From contig CAWDBD010000027.1 of the NCBI GenBank assembly GCA_963800395.1, positions 1 to 64,000 on the forward strand: a DNA stretch of 64,000 bases, read 5' to 3'. How positions within the stretch are numbered: the first letter of the stretch is position 1; each line of letters opens with the position of its first letter. The position numbers and the translations under genes are program-made. The DNA comes from DASSBG01 sp963800395. GTDB lineage: Bacteria; Pseudomonadota; Gammaproteobacteria; Xanthomonadales; Rhodanobacteraceae. Below the pieces are notes generated by a model. It did no database searches, was not told where the DNA came from, and saw only the letters and a list, made by a program, of their open reading frames with translations. Of this stretch, positions 11,480 to 21,168 are shown piece after piece.

Positions 11480-12691
11480 TCAGCCTTCGCTCAGTCGAAC
11501 GCGGGCGAAGTTGCGCTTGCCGATCTGCAGCACGCCCTCAAAACCGGGCTGGAACACGCGCTGCGCGTCATCGACCACTTCGGCGTCGATGCGCACGGCG
11601 CGCTCCTTGAGCTTGCGATTGGCTTCGGAGTTGGAGCGCGTCAGACCAGCTGCCGTGAACAGGGCAGCCAAACGCAGGCCATCGGCCGGAACAGTGATCT
11701 CGGTGACAGGGAGCTGCGCCGTATCACCTTCCCCGCGCACCACGGCATGCCAGCCGGCAATGGCCTTCTCGGCTGCCGCTGCATCGTGGAACCGGGCCGC
11801 CAGCTCGCGCGCCAGCCTGAGCTTGGTATCGCGCGGATTGAGCTGGCCGGACTCGACTTCCTGTTTCATGACCGCCAACTCATCCAGTGACACCTCAAAA
11901 CTCAACAGCTCGAACCAGCGCCACATCAGCTCGTCGCCGATCTTCATGGTCTTGGTGACCATGTCGATGGCCGGCTCGTCGATACCGATGTAGTTGTCCA
12001 GTGACTTGGACATCTTGTTGACCCCATCGATACCTTCCAGCAAGGGCATGGTCAGCACGACCTGGGGTGCCTGCCCGTGCTGCTCCTGCAGGGCCCGCCC
12101 CATCAGCAGATTGAATTTCTGATCCGTACCGCCCAGTTCGACGTCGGCCTTCAGCGCAACCGAGTCATAGCCCTGCACAAGGGGATAGAGAAACTCGTGA
12201 ATGGCAATGGGTTGCTGCGCCTTGTATCGCTTGTCGAAATCATCGCGCTCAAGCATGCGCGCCACGGTGTGCTGTGAAGCCAGGCGCACCATGTCGGCAG
12301 CGCTCATCTTGCCGAACCACTCGCTGTTGAAACGCAACTCGGTGCGGTCACGATCGAGCACCTTGTAGACCTGCTGCTCGTAGGTTGCCGCGTTGGCTTT
12401 CACCTCTTCCGGTGTGAGCGGCTTGCGCGTGACATTCTTGCCGGTCGGATCGCCGATCATGCCGGTGAAGTCCCCGATCAGGAATACCACCGTATGGCCC
12501 AGATCCTGGAACTGGCGCATCTTGTTGAGAAGGACCGTGTGGCCGAGATGCAGATCCGGCGCCGTGGGGTCGAATCCGGCCTTGATACGCAGGGCACGAC
12601 CCGACGCCAGGCGCGCGCGCAGGGCTTCGGTCTTGATGATTTCTTCGGCACCCCGGCCGATCAGGGCCATGGCCTGGTCGATGTCGTTCAT
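11480..12691 (-). CDS. tyrS: Tyrosyl-tRNA synthetase
   Basis: A 403-residue class I synthetase that charges tRNA-Tyr in the cytoplasm. The HIGH-type motif is HLGHT in PTAPDLHLGHTVLLNKM near residue 45. The KMSKS motif is present as NKMSKSLDN near residue 230, and the tyrosine-binding region includes GGTDQKFNLLMGR. The last 60-70 residues form an S4-like RNA-binding domain (TRSNSEANRKLKERAVRID). This is the long TyrZ-like bacterial type. It starts at MNDIDQAM. It is divergent from the M23 peptidase gene, an arrangement common in Xanthomonadaceae, and lies upstream of the rRNA operon on the same strand. Confidence 0.96.
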   Translation of the reverse strand: MNDIDQAMALIGRGAEEIIKTEALRARLASGRALRIKAGFDPTAPDLHLGHTVLLNKMRQFQDLGHTVVFLIGDFTGMIGDPTGKNVTRKPLTPEEVKANAATYEQQVYKVLDRDRTELRFNSEWFGKMSAADMVRLASQHTVARMLERDDFDKRYKAQQPIAIHEFLYPLVQGYDSVALKADVELGGTDQKFNLLMGRALQEQHGQAPQVVLTMPLLEGIDGVNKMSKSLDNYIGIDEPAIDMVTKTMKIGDELMWRWFELLSFEVSLDELAVMKQEVESGQLNPRDTKLRLARELAARFHDAAAAEKAIAGWHAVVRGEGDTAQLPVTEITVPADGLRLAALFTAAGLTRSNSEANRKLKERAVRIDAEVVDDAQRVFQPGFEGVLQIGKRNFARVRLSEG

Positions 12692-12825
12692 GTGTTGTCC
12701 AATTTTTCCATCGTCGCTGCCTGCAGCTTCAGAAGTTTTTGTGATTATTCTGTGAAGTCATTGAACTGAATCAGCATTTCCAGCGAAAAGTCGTTGACGA
12801 TACTCGCAGCTCAAGGCTATGGTAC

Positions 12826-14238
12826 GTGTCGACCAATCAGAAAGCGACCGCCAACATGAATCAAGAGGGGAAGGGTGGCAATGCACCCGCAGACTGGCGC
12901 GAGCACGCGCAGCGCCTGATGCACAAACATCTGCGTCACGATCGCCGCCTGCTCTGGTCCCTGTGTACTGTCGTCGCCTGTGTGGTGGGCGTCACCATGT
13001 TGCCGGCGCGCGCCGACAACGCCCGTCTCGACCCGTCCGACATGATCAGCATGCCCCTGACGGTTCCGCAGCTGGCCAACGGCAGCGAGACGCCTGAGCT
13101 GCAAGCCCCGGCCTGGCAGACGGTCACGGTCGAACCGGGCCAGACGCTCTCGCAGATATTCGATTCCCTGGGCCTGGGCTACACCGCGCTCAATCGCATC
13201 ATCGCCAATCCCGAGGATGCCAGCGCCCTGCGCAACCTGCATCCGGGTGACGAACTCAGTTTCCGGCTGCGCGACGATGGCAGCCTGCAATCCATGCGCT
13301 TCGACCGCAGCGCCGATACCCGCGTGGTGCTGTCGCTGGATGACGAGCAGGTTCACGAACAGATCGTGCAGCGCCACGTGGAAAGGCGCGTGCATGCCGG
13401 CCAGGCCACCATCAACTCATCACTGTTTGCTGCCGGCGCCGATGCCGGCATGAGCGAAGCGATGGTGATCGAGCTGGCCGAGGTGTTCAAGTACGACATC
13501 GACTTCATCAAGGACATCCGCAAGGGTGACCATTTCAGCGTGATCTACGACGATGTCTGGCGTGATGGCGAGAAGCTTTATCCGGGGCACATTCTGGCGG
13601 CCGAGTTCTACAACCGCGGTCACCGCTATACCGCATATCGCTTCAATCTGCCCGACGGCAGCTTCGCCTATTACGACGAGGACGGTCGCCCGCTGCAGCG
13701 CGCGCTGATGCGCACGCCGGTCAAGTTCACGCGCATTTCCTCGCGCTTCCGCCTGCACCGCAAGCACCCGATTCTGGGCTATACCCGTGCGCACAAGGGC
13801 GTTGACTATGCCGCTCCGCGCGGCACCCCCATCCATGCCGCCGGCAATGGCCGCATCGTCTTCCGCGGCCGTGCCCGCGGCTACGGCAATTTCATCGTCA
13901 TCAAGCACAACAAGAAATACTCCACCGCCTACGGCCACATGAACCACTTTGCCAAGGGCGAGCATGTCGGCACCTACGTGCGCCAGGGGCAGGTGATCGG
14001 CTATGTCGGCATGACCGGCCTGGCTACCGGGCCCCACCTGCACTATGAAGTGCGCGTGCGCGGCCATCAGGTCAATCCGCTGACCGTGACCATGCCCAAG
14101 CCGAAACCGCTGCCGGACAGCCTGCTGGCGAAATTCAAGGTGTCGATCGGCTCGCGCCTGGCTCGCCTGAGGACCCTCGACAGCAATCGTCTGGCATGGC
14201 TTGCCAGCCGCGGTGCCAGCGCCGCCGCCTCGGACTGA
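12826..14238 (+). CDS. M23 family murein endopeptidase (MepM/OapA-like)
   Basis: A cell-wall endopeptidase of 470 residues. An N-terminal membrane anchor (LLWSLCTVVACVVGVTM, about residues 42-60) places it in the periplasm. It is followed by a LysM/OapA-like segment (QTVTVEPGQTLSQIFDSLGL) and a C-terminal LytM/M23 domain. The zinc-site motifs are present as HKGVDYAA, YGHMNHF and GPHLHYEVR, so the enzyme should be active. The GTG at 12826 has AAGG ten bases upstream and is taken as the start; an ATG at 12856 is the alternative. It lies upstream of anmK with a four-base gap, coupling peptidoglycan opening to recovery of the released anhydro-sugars. Confidence 0.9.
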   Translation: MSTNQKATANMNQEGKGGNAPADWREHAQRLMHKHLRHDRRLLWSLCTVVACVVGVTMLPARADNARLDPSDMISMPLTVPQLANGSETPELQAPAWQTVTVEPGQTLSQIFDSLGLGYTALNRIIANPEDASALRNLHPGDELSFRLRDDGSLQSMRFDRSADTRVVLSLDDEQVHEQIVQRHVERRVHAGQATINSSLFAAGADAGMSEAMVIELAEVFKYDIDFIKDIRKGDHFSVIYDDVWRDGEKLYPGHILAAEFYNRGHRYTAYRFNLPDGSFAYYDEDGRPLQRALMRTPVKFTRISSRFRLHRKHPILGYTRAHKGVDYAAPRGTPIHAAGNGRIVFRGRARGYGNFIVIKHNKKYSTAYGHMNHFAKGEHVGTYVRQGQVIGYVGMTGLATGPHLHYEVRVRGHQVNPLTVTMPKPKPLPDSLLAKFKVSIGSRLARLRTLDSNRLAWLASRGASAAASD

Positions 14239-14242
14239 GCCG

Positions 14243-15355
14243 GTGTCCGGGGGCGAGTTGTTCCTGGGCCTGATCTCCGGTACCAGCGCCGACGCCATCG
14301 ACGTGGTGCTTGCGGAATTTGAACCATCCACCCGCATCCTGAAGACACACACCCATCCGTGGCCCACCGAACTGCGTGCGCGTATCGTGGCCCTGGCTCG
14401 CAGCGACGCCCGGATCAGTCTGGACGAACTGGGCCAGCTCGACGGCCTGATTGCCAATGAGTTTGCCGCAGCGGCCAACGCACTGCTCGAGCGCGCTGCA
14501 GTTGACCGCGCGCAGATACGGGCCATCGGCAATCACGGGCAGACGGTATGCCATCGGCCACAGTCCGAGCCGCCATTCACCATGCAACTGGGTGATCCGG
14601 CCCGCATCGCCGAACAAACCGGGATTGATGTCATCGCCGACTTCCGTCGTGCCGACATGGCCGCCGGCGGCCAGGGTGCTCCGCTGTTGCCGATTCTGCA
14701 CCAGGCCCTTTTCAGTGACGATGAGCAGATCCGGGTTATCCTGAATCTGGGCGGTATTGCCAACATAAGCGTGCTCGCGCCGGGCCAGCCTGTACTGGGC
14801 TTTGATACCGGGCCGGCCAATTGCCTGATGGACGCATGGGCCGAGCGACACCTGGGCCATGCACCGGACCGGGACGGCGCATGGGCGCGCAGCGGCAGCG
14901 TGAATGAGACGCTCCTGTCACGCTGCCTTGGCGACCCGTATTTCGCTCTCGCCGCCCCCAAGAGCACCGGCCGCGAGTACTTCAACCTGGACTGGCTGGA
15001 GCCATACCTGACTGATTCGCTGGCTGCGGCCGATGTGCAAGCCACGCTGCTGGCTCTTTCGGTCCAGTCGATTGCCGACTCGATCACTTCATGCGCGCCC
15101 AAAGCCCGGGCCGTGGTGGCCTGTGGCGGTGGCGTCCACAATGCGGCGCTGATGGCAGCGCTGACGGCAGCGGTCGCCCCCGCGCAGGTGCAAACCACAG
15201 CCGACTACGGCGTTGATCCGGATTTCCTTGAAGCGGCGGCCTTTGCCTGGTTGGCGCGCCAGCGCCTGCTCGGTCTGCCCGGCAACCTGCCCAGCGTCAC
15301 GGGTGCAAGCGGCCCCAGGGTACTCGGGGTTATCGCCGCTGCGCCCCGCAACTGA
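14243..15355 (+). CDS. anmK: Anhydro-N-acetylmuramic acid kinase
   Basis: About 370 residues. It cleaves and phosphorylates 1,6-anhydro-MurNAc to MurNAc-6-phosphate in peptidoglycan recycling. Family signatures are LFLGLISGTSADAIDVVL at the N-terminus, AIGNHGQTVCHRP, LNLGGIANISVLAPG, GFDTGPANCLMDAW and VACGGGVHNAALM. I placed the start at GTG 14243 (MSGGELFLG) because the upstream in-frame extension lies inside the M23 gene and is proline-rich, non-family sequence. It works with AmpG, encoded 2 kb away, which imports the muropeptides. Confidence 0.94.
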   Translation: MSGGELFLGLISGTSADAIDVVLAEFEPSTRILKTHTHPWPTELRARIVALARSDARISLDELGQLDGLIANEFAAAANALLERAAVDRAQIRAIGNHGQTVCHRPQSEPPFTMQLGDPARIAEQTGIDVIADFRRADMAAGGQGAPLLPILHQALFSDDEQIRVILNLGGIANISVLAPGQPVLGFDTGPANCLMDAWAERHLGHAPDRDGAWARSGSVNETLLSRCLGDPYFALAAPKSTGREYFNLDWLEPYLTDSLAAADVQATLLALSVQSIADSITSCAPKARAVVACGGGVHNAALMAALTAAVAPAQVQTTADYGVDPDFLEAAAFAWLARQRLLGLPGNLPSVTGASGPRVLGVIAAAPRN

Positions 15356-15399
15356 GCCATTCACGCCAGCAGCCGCTGCAAAACAGGTAATGGATACCG

Positions 15400-16413
15400 C
15401 TACTGGGTGCCAGCAGGCGTCGTGGCGGCATCGAATGCCCCATCGGCAACCCGAATCATGTCGAGTGATCCGTTATGGGTTTCAAAAACACCCGTGTCGC
15501 CAATCAAGATCTCGCGGCCGCGCATGACGCGGGGAGTCAACTCCATCTGAAAAATGAGACCGCCTCTCGAGTCCAGGAATTGCGGCCGGCCGTCCACCAG
15601 CCTGTAGGGGAGCAGTTGCATGCTGCCGTCATCGACGTGGTACAGGAGCGCGTAACCCGAGATGCCTCCCCCGTATTGATCTCGCGTCAGCGCGGCATAA
15701 AAGTCCGGGCACACGCTCTGCATGTCCCACTGGCCTGCTGATGCCCCGGCACACGCCACATCATAGACTTCGTAGGCCGCAGAGGAACCCGAACCGGATT
15801 CCGGGGGATAGTCACCCTTGCGGATCTTGAGCACAGCAACGCGCGCTGCCAGGCCGCTATCCGGCAAACGCGATTCAGTCAGCGTGGCGGCCCATGTGCC
15901 CGCGATCTTGTCGGTATCGGCACTGGTGTATTGACCGGCACGCAAATCCCAGGACTGCGTATCGATGCTCAGCCTGGCGTGCCGCTGCGTGATCCAGACC
16001 ATGTGCGCCTTGTGACCGGTCAGGGTCCGATCCGGATTGCGATAGACACAGTCCGCACCCAGGCACTCGCCGTTTCTCGATGTATAGAGCGTGGCATCAA
16101 ACGAGCCGATCTGGTTCCGGTGAAAGCGATTGGCATCGGCAGTGATGTCGCTGGCCGGCTGGAATGGCCCCTCCATCAGGTAGAAGGTCGGCCTGCCGTC
16201 GGCATCGTAGGTGTAGAACGTCGCGAAAATGTAGCCGTTCGGATCAACGTCCAGGTTGATCCCGGTGCCGCCATGCTCGGGCGTGTAGTACATGCCGCGA
16301 TCAGGCAGGATCGGTGGCTGCCACCCTGGATCCTCGCTGCCGCTTGCCGATGAGGCGGCCAGAAGCAAAACCGCAAGACACAGCCGAGTGCACGATACGC
16401 AGGCCTTGTTCAT
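15400..16413 (-). CDS. Secreted hypothetical protein
   Basis: 337 residues. It starts at MNKACVSC with GAGGG nine bases upstream, then a signal peptide (LCLAVLLLAASSASG). The mature part begins with a W-rich segment, PDRGMYYTPEHGGTGINLDV, then YIFATFYTYDADGRPTFYLM, repeated-strand sequence suggestive of a beta-rich extracytoplasmic fold. Similar short modules occur in uncharacterised secreted proteins of Xanthomonadales; I do not recognise a named family or catalytic motif. Several cysteines (ECLGADCV) could form disulfides. Convergent with anmK. Confidence 0.7.
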   Translation of the reverse strand: MNKACVSCTRLCLAVLLLAASSASGSEDPGWQPPILPDRGMYYTPEHGGTGINLDVDPNGYIFATFYTYDADGRPTFYLMEGPFQPASDITADANRFHRNQIGSFDATLYTSRNGECLGADCVYRNPDRTLTGHKAHMVWITQRHARLSIDTQSWDLRAGQYTSADTDKIAGTWAATLTESRLPDSGLAARVAVLKIRKGDYPPESGSGSSAAYEVYDVACAGASAGQWDMQSVCPDFYAALTRDQYGGGISGYALLYHVDDGSMQLLPYRLVDGRPQFLDSRGGLIFQMELTPRVMRGREILIGDTGVFETHNGSLDMIRVADGAFDAATTPAGTQ

Positions 16414-16480
16414 TGCCAACATCCCTCGGCGTGCGCGCTGCGCAGAAAGGCCGGGCATCGGCGTGCTGGCTCGGCTGGAG

Positions 16481-17053
16481 TCAAGGCGTATCGGACGATG
16501 GCGGCAGCCCCAGGACTTCACGCACCTTCGGCTCCAGCCGGGTCAAACCCGCACGACGCCCGAGTTCGATCGCCTGCTGCGGACTCATGTCGCCATGCCG
16601 TGCCGCGCCGATCGCCAGCAATGCGCCGACGCGATTGCCCGAAGCGCAATGCACCATCACGCGGCCGGGCGCAGCATGGATTCGTTTCCACAGATCATCC
16701 GCGTGCGCGGTGTCGATGTCCTGTGCTCCGGCCACGGGCAAATGCTCATACACCAGGCCGGCCTCCTTCACCTCGGACGCCTCGTCCCGCTTGCCCATTT
16801 CGGCGTCGGTACGCAGGTTGATCACCGTGGTGATCTGCCGTCCGCGCAGCGCCAGCCAATCCTCCGGCTTCGGCTGCCCGCCGGTGACGAGCCATGGCAA
16901 CGGGTGATTGAACGGCATGGCCACGATGCCTTGCGCAGTGTGTGGCCTGGGGCCGCTCACCGACTTCTGCCCGTGCATGCCAACCGGATCAGCCTGGCAG
17001 CCGACAGCCAATGGCAGCACGACCGCCATGAAAACAAAAACAGGAAACCGCAT
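16481..17053 (-). CDS. DUF442-like protein-tyrosine-phosphatase-fold lipoprotein
   Basis: 190 residues. It has an N-terminal hydrophobic signal ending in a possible lipobox (LAVGCQ), so it may be a periplasmic lipoprotein. The phosphatase core reads WLVTGGQPKPEDWLALRG, VINLRTDAEMG and the P-loop VHCASGNRVGALLA, a C-x4-R loop of the kind seen in the DUF442/Blh phosphatase-like family rather than the classical C-x5-R. The substrate is unknown. The start codon directly follows the stop of the 95-residue gene upstream, so the two are co-transcribed. Confidence 0.8.
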   Translation of the reverse strand: MRFPVFVFMAVVLPLAVGCQADPVGMHGQKSVSGPRPHTAQGIVAMPFNHPLPWLVTGGQPKPEDWLALRGRQITTVINLRTDAEMGKRDEASEVKEAGLVYEHLPVAGAQDIDTAHADDLWKRIHAAPGRVMVHCASGNRVGALLAIGAARHGDMSPQQAIELGRRAGLTRLEPKVREVLGLPPSSDTP

Positions 17054-17341
17054 TCACTTCTCCTTGTCGGAATCATTGAGTTTGGCAAAAAAACCTTCCG
17101 GGGCGGTGTCCAGTGCCGACAGCGCATCATTGAATGCCTGCGACTCGCTGGCATCCCAGGTCCCGCCCAGATGGGCTATGTCGGCCGACTTGATGAAGGG
17201 CAGCTCGCCATGCTCCATGCCAACGCCATGGCGCAGCAAGTGCAGGATCACATCATTGATCGACCAATTGCGCTCGCGCGAGAGCCGCTTGATGCGCTCG
17301 GCAAGCTCGTTGTCAATGTGCTTGATCAGAATATCCGGCAT
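17054..17341 (-). CDS. Small ribbon-helix-helix-like protein
   Basis: 95 residues. The N-terminal 45 (PDILIKHIDNELAERIKRLS then WSINDVILHLL) look like a short beta strand and two helices, as in ribbon-helix-helix DNA-binding proteins such as FitA-type antitoxins. The C-terminal half is acidic and probably flexible. No toxin gene follows; its partner is the phosphatase-like lipoprotein, abutting at 17053. It may be an orphan regulator. The fold is inferred from the helix pattern only. Confidence 0.6.
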   Translation of the reverse strand: MPDILIKHIDNELAERIKRLSRERNWSINDVILHLLRHGVGMEHGELPFIKSADIAHLGGTWDASESQAFNDALSALDTAPEGFFAKLNDSDKEK

Positions 17342-17388
17342 TCAGGGGTTCCGGGAGACTGTTCAGTTACGCAATTCTTGCACTTTTT

Positions 17389-18681
17389 TCAGTCTTGTTC
17401 AGCTATCTGGTCGTCATCATTGACATTTACATGTGGCCACAGCAGTGCCAGCAGGGCCAGAGTGGGCACGATGAACAGGCTGCTGAAGATGAAAAAGCGC
17501 ACATAACCCCACTGTTCCACCATGAAACCGGACATGCCTCCCACCAGCTTGCCCGGCAGGTTTGAAACTGAGCTCAGCAACGCGTATTGCGTAGCCGTGA
17601 ACTCCAGGCTGGTGAGCGAGGACAGATAAGCCACCAGCACCACGCCCGCGAACCCGAGCGTGGAATTGTCTCCCGAAATGGCGGCAACGAACGCCCAGGT
17701 CTGGCCCGGGTTGAGTGCCATCAGCACATACAGGAGATTCGACAAGGCCAGGCCAAACGCACCGATCAGCAAGGAGCGACGCATGCCCAGGGCGGCTACC
17801 GATACGCCGCCCAGAAAGGCACCGCCGATGCCGATCCACACGCCATAGAGCTTGGATACGGTGGCGATCTGCTCCTTGGTGTACCCCGAATCGACGTAGA
17901 ACGGGCCCGCGATCACGCCCAGCATCTGGTCGGGCAGCTTGAACAGTCCGATGAACAGCAGGATCAGCACCGCCACGCCCAGTCCGTGAGAACGGAAGAA
18001 GTCGACAAACGGCTCGATGAACGATGCGCCCAGCTTGATGCGCTCGCGCACCCGGAGTGCCTCGGGCTCGCGCATCAGCAACACGGTGACCAGCGGCACC
18101 AGCATGGCTGCAGCCATGCAAAGATAGGTCATGCGCCAACTGCTGAAGGAGGCGATGTAGAGTGCCCCGGCACCCGACAGAATCAGGCCGAAGCGGTAGC
18201 CCAGAGTATAGGTGGCCGCCAGCGCCGCTTGCGCTTCCTGCGGCGCGATTTCGATACGATAGGCGTCGACCATGGTGTCCTGGGTGGCGCCGGACAAGCC
18301 CGCCAGTGCCGCCAGCGACACGAACAGGGTCAGTTGCTCGGGACCGGTAACAGCCATCCCGGCCAGTGCCACGATCAGGACCAGGATCGAGAGCAGCAAC
18401 CAGCCGCGACGGCGGCCCAGGCGACCGGCAATCGGCGCCGACCAGCGATCCAGCAGCGGCGCCCACAGAAACTTGAATACGTAGAAGAAGGTGACATAGC
18501 TGAGCAGACCAATCGCGCCCAGGGTCATGCCAAACTCGCGCAGCCAGATCGAAAGGGTATATCCGATCAGCAGAAATGGCAGGCCCGAGCCGAAGCCGAG
18601 AATGCAGAGGGTTCCGGCCGAAGGTGTTGCGAAGGCGGCCACGATGCCACGCCAGCCGCGCACACGGGCTGCACCGGTCAT
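17389..18681 (-). CDS. ampG: AmpG-type muropeptide permease (MFS)
   Basis: 430 residues with about twelve hydrophobic segments. The AmpG pattern is present: LGFGSGLPFLLIGYTLSIWL at the N-terminus, LGRRRGWLLLSILVL in the cytoplasmic loop, and GATQDTMVDAYRIEIAP in helix 4-5. It imports GlcNAc-anhydroMurNAc muropeptides through the inner membrane for recycling, fitting anmK nearby. Its ATG overlaps the stop of xth (ATGA). Confidence 0.88.
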   Translation of the reverse strand: MTGAARVRGWRGIVAAFATPSAGTLCILGFGSGLPFLLIGYTLSIWLREFGMTLGAIGLLSYVTFFYVFKFLWAPLLDRWSAPIAGRLGRRRGWLLLSILVLIVALAGMAVTGPEQLTLFVSLAALAGLSGATQDTMVDAYRIEIAPQEAQAALAATYTLGYRFGLILSGAGALYIASFSSWRMTYLCMAAAMLVPLVTVLLMREPEALRVRERIKLGASFIEPFVDFFRSHGLGVAVLILLFIGLFKLPDQMLGVIAGPFYVDSGYTKEQIATVSKLYGVWIGIGGAFLGGVSVAALGMRRSLLIGAFGLALSNLLYVLMALNPGQTWAFVAAISGDNSTLGFAGVVLVAYLSSLTSLEFTATQYALLSSVSNLPGKLVGGMSGFMVEQWGYVRFFIFSSLFIVPTLALLALLWPHVNVNDDDQIAEQD

Positions 18682-19448
18682 GTTCTCAGATCCAGGGTCA
18701 GCGGCGCGTGGTCGGAAAAGCGATCATCGCGATGAACCGAGCAATCCCGCAAGTGCGTTTCCAGCACCGGAGAAACCAGCTGATAGTCAATGCGCCAGCC
18801 GACGTCGTTGTCCCACGCCCGGCCGCGATTCGACCACCATGTGTATTCCTCCGTCTCCGGTTTCAGGGTACGCATGCTGTCGACCCAGCCGGATTTCTCG
18901 ATCAGTGCATTCATCCAGGCACGTTCCTCCGGAAGGCAACCGGAGTTCTTCTGGTTGGATTTCCAGTTCCTGATGTCTTTTTCGCTGCGCACGATATTCC
19001 AGTCACCGCTGATGATGTAGTCACGCCCGCTGGCGAGCCACTTCTCCAGGATAGGCGCAAACCACTCCATGATGCGGAACTTGTACTGCTGGCGCTCATC
19101 CCCGGAGGAGCCGGAAGGAAAATACAGCGACACGATGCTCAGTTGGCCGAAGCGCGCCTCGATGTAGCGGCCCTCGCAATCGAACTCTTCCCGCCCCAGC
19201 TCGGTCAGAACCGCATCGGGCTTCCTGCGCGAGTAGATGGCCACCCCGCTGTAGCCTTTCTTGCTGCGGGCGTCATGAAAGCAGTCGTGGTAACCCTCGC
19301 GACTGAACACGGGGTCGCCAAGCTGCTCGACGCGAGCCTTGGTCTCCTGCAGGCACAGAAAATCTGCGTCCTGCTGATCGAACCAGTCAAAGAAACCCTT
19401 GCGCGCGCCGGCGCGAATACCGTTGGCATTGAGGCTGATGATACGCAT
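18678..19448 (-). CDS. xth: Exodeoxyribonuclease III
   Basis: 256 residues. AP endonuclease/3'-5' exonuclease of base-excision repair, EEP fold. Catalytic motifs are MRIISLNANGIRAG, FLCLQETKA (metal-binding Glu), GDWNIVRSEKDIRNW and the C-terminal SDHAPLTLDL with the catalytic Asp-His. I chose the start at 19448 because the family begins MRIxSxNxNG; upstream codons are not family-like. It is divergent from pyrE across about 190 bases, which hold both promoters. Confidence 0.95.
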   Translation of the reverse strand: MRIISLNANGIRAGARKGFFDWFDQQDADFLCLQETKARVEQLGDPVFSREGYHDCFHDARSKKGYSGVAIYSRRKPDAVLTELGREEFDCEGRYIEARFGQLSIVSLYFPSGSSGDERQQYKFRIMEWFAPILEKWLASGRDYIISGDWNIVRSEKDIRNWKSNQKNSGCLPEERAWMNALIEKSGWVDSMRTLKPETEEYTWWSNRGRAWDNDVGWRIDYQLVSPVLETHLRDCSVHRDDRFSDHAPLTLDLRT

Positions 19449-19640
19449 GCTTGTCCTCTGTCTGAAGCGGCTCAGAGTAACCCAAGTGGCGCCCTTGATC
19501 GAAACCGCGGCCGGCAGCGCCCGGACGGCCTGACCACCAGGCCCGCGACGCAAGGACTGGTCCCGCTGCAGCCGCGTCCCCGTGTTCGGGCAAGGAGTCG
19601 CGTATCATGTGCATCGCAATCATTGCCAGAAGTGCACACG

Positions 19641-20291
19641 ATGCAAGACTATCAACGCAAATTCCTGGAACTGTGCCTGGCACGGGGCGTGCTGCGCTTC
19701 GGCGACTTCACGCTGAAATCCGGCCGTCGCAGCCCGTACTTCTTCAATCTGGGACAGATCAGCTCGGGCCAGGCACTTGCCCGCCTCGGCGCCGCCTACG
19801 CACGCCGGCTGAATGACAGCGGGGTGCCCTGTGACCTGCTTTTTGGTCCGGCCTACAAGGGTATCGCTCTGGCCGCCGCCACCGCCATCGCGATGGCCGA
19901 TGACGGCTACGACATGCCCTGGGCCTACAATCGCAAGGAAGCCAAGAGCCATGGCGAAGGTGGGCATCTGGTCGGAGCACCGCTGGCAGGCAGCGTGGTG
20001 GTGGTTGATGACGTGATCACGGCAGGCACCGCGACGCGCCAGGCACTGGAACTGATCAGTGCGCAGGGAGCGCAACCGGCCGCGCTGCTGGTGGCTCTGG
20101 ATCGGTGCGAACCGGGTCAGCGGGGCGGGAGGACGGCCGCCGAGGAAATCAGTGCCGACTTCAATATCCCGGTGCTTGCCATTGCCACGGTCGAAGATCT
20201 GCTCGGACTGACTGCCGATCATGATGAGCTGCGCCAGCACCACCGCACACTCGTCGACTGGCGCGCATCCATGACCCGGCAGGCTCCGTGA
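19641..20291 (+). CDS. pyrE: Orotate phosphoribosyltransferase
   Basis: 216 residues. It converts orotate and PRPP to OMP in pyrimidine synthesis. The sequence shows FGDFTLKSGRRSPYFFNLG, LLFGPAYKGIALAAATAIA, AYNRKEAKSHGEGG and the PRPP-binding motif VVVVDDVITAGTATRQ. Length and start (MQDYQRKFLELCL) match the gammaproteobacterial enzyme. The xth/pyrE neighbourhood is common in gammaproteobacteria. Confidence 0.97.
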   Translation: MQDYQRKFLELCLARGVLRFGDFTLKSGRRSPYFFNLGQISSGQALARLGAAYARRLNDSGVPCDLLFGPAYKGIALAAATAIAMADDGYDMPWAYNRKEAKSHGEGGHLVGAPLAGSVVVVDDVITAGTATRQALELISAQGAQPAALLVALDRCEPGQRGGRTAAEEISADFNIPVLAIATVEDLLGLTADHDELRQHHRTLVDWRASMTRQAP

Positions 20292-20387
20292 ACCGGTGGT
20301 AAGCGTGGGCAGCCGATCACAATGCACTGTGATGCGACACCGTTATACTGAAGGTTCCCGACCCCATCCGGTTACCGGAGTCTGTCT

Positions 20388-21038
20388 GTGCGCAAACGCC
20401 TCTTGATTGCCCTGCTTGTCATGCTGTTTGTTCAGCCAGCCCTGGCGCAAAAGTCCCAGACCCGCTATCGCTGGGTTGACAGCGACGGCCACAAGCACCT
20501 CAGTGACGAGGTGCCCGCCGACGCCGCGCGCTACGGTTATGACGTACTCAACCTGTACGGACGAGTGATAGGCCACGTCGATGGCGAAAAGACCCCCGAA
20601 GAACTGGCAGCAGAGAAGAAGCTGGCCGCACAGCAAAAGCTGGAAGCCGAGCAGGCACAACGTGACCAGAATCTCCTGCTGACCTATCCCACCGAGGAAT
20701 CGCTGCTGAGCGCCCAGAAAAACCAGGTTGGCATGACCGAGCAGCGGATCGAGTCGACCCGCATCAACATGAAGAGCCAGCTGGACAGTCTTGCAGGCCT
20801 GCTGGACAAGGCGGCTCAATTGCAACAGAACGGCCAAACGGTACCGCCTTATCTGCAGAAGGATATCGACAAGCAACGCTCCGTCATCCGTGACCAGCGT
20901 GAATGGATACGCAAGACCGAGAAAAGCCTGGAGAAGATCCGCGCTGACAACGCCGACACGCTCAAGCGCTATCGCGCGTTGCGCGCACCACGCGATCCGG
21001 GTCCGCCAGCGGGCGCCGACAGCGTTGACACGCCGTAA
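20388..21038 (+). CDS. DUF4124-domain secreted protein
   Basis: 216 residues. A GTG start with GGAG seven bases upstream leads into a signal peptide (LLIALLVMLFVQPALAQ). The DUF4124 segment follows at once (RYRWVDSDGHKHLSDEVP, about residues 26-43). The rest is helical with charged heptads (EELAAEKKLAAQQKLEAEQA), probably a coiled coil. Such proteins are frequent, uncharacterised periplasmic proteins of Xanthomonadaceae and Pseudomonas. Confidence 0.85.
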   Translation: MRKRLLIALLVMLFVQPALAQKSQTRYRWVDSDGHKHLSDEVPADAARYGYDVLNLYGRVIGHVDGEKTPEELAAEKKLAAQQKLEAEQAQRDQNLLLTYPTEESLLSAQKNQVGMTEQRIESTRINMKSQLDSLAGLLDKAAQLQQNGQTVPPYLQKDIDKQRSVIRDQREWIRKTEKSLEKIRADNADTLKRYRALRAPRDPGPPAGADSVDTP

Positions 21039-21168
21039 TTGACAGGACTGATCCGGGCGCAAGGCACGCACGGCCAGAAAGCACCCCCGAGCAGGATTTT
21101 CCGCATCAAACCCGATTGATCCCTGTCCCGGGCCTGTCCTGTGCACAGTGCATTAAACTGGCGGCCTG

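Noticed and set aside
17054..17341. Toxin-antitoxin pair with the neighbouring phosphatase-like gene
   Set aside because: The partner has an export signal and a phosphatase-type fold, not a toxin. Co-transcription alone is not enough.
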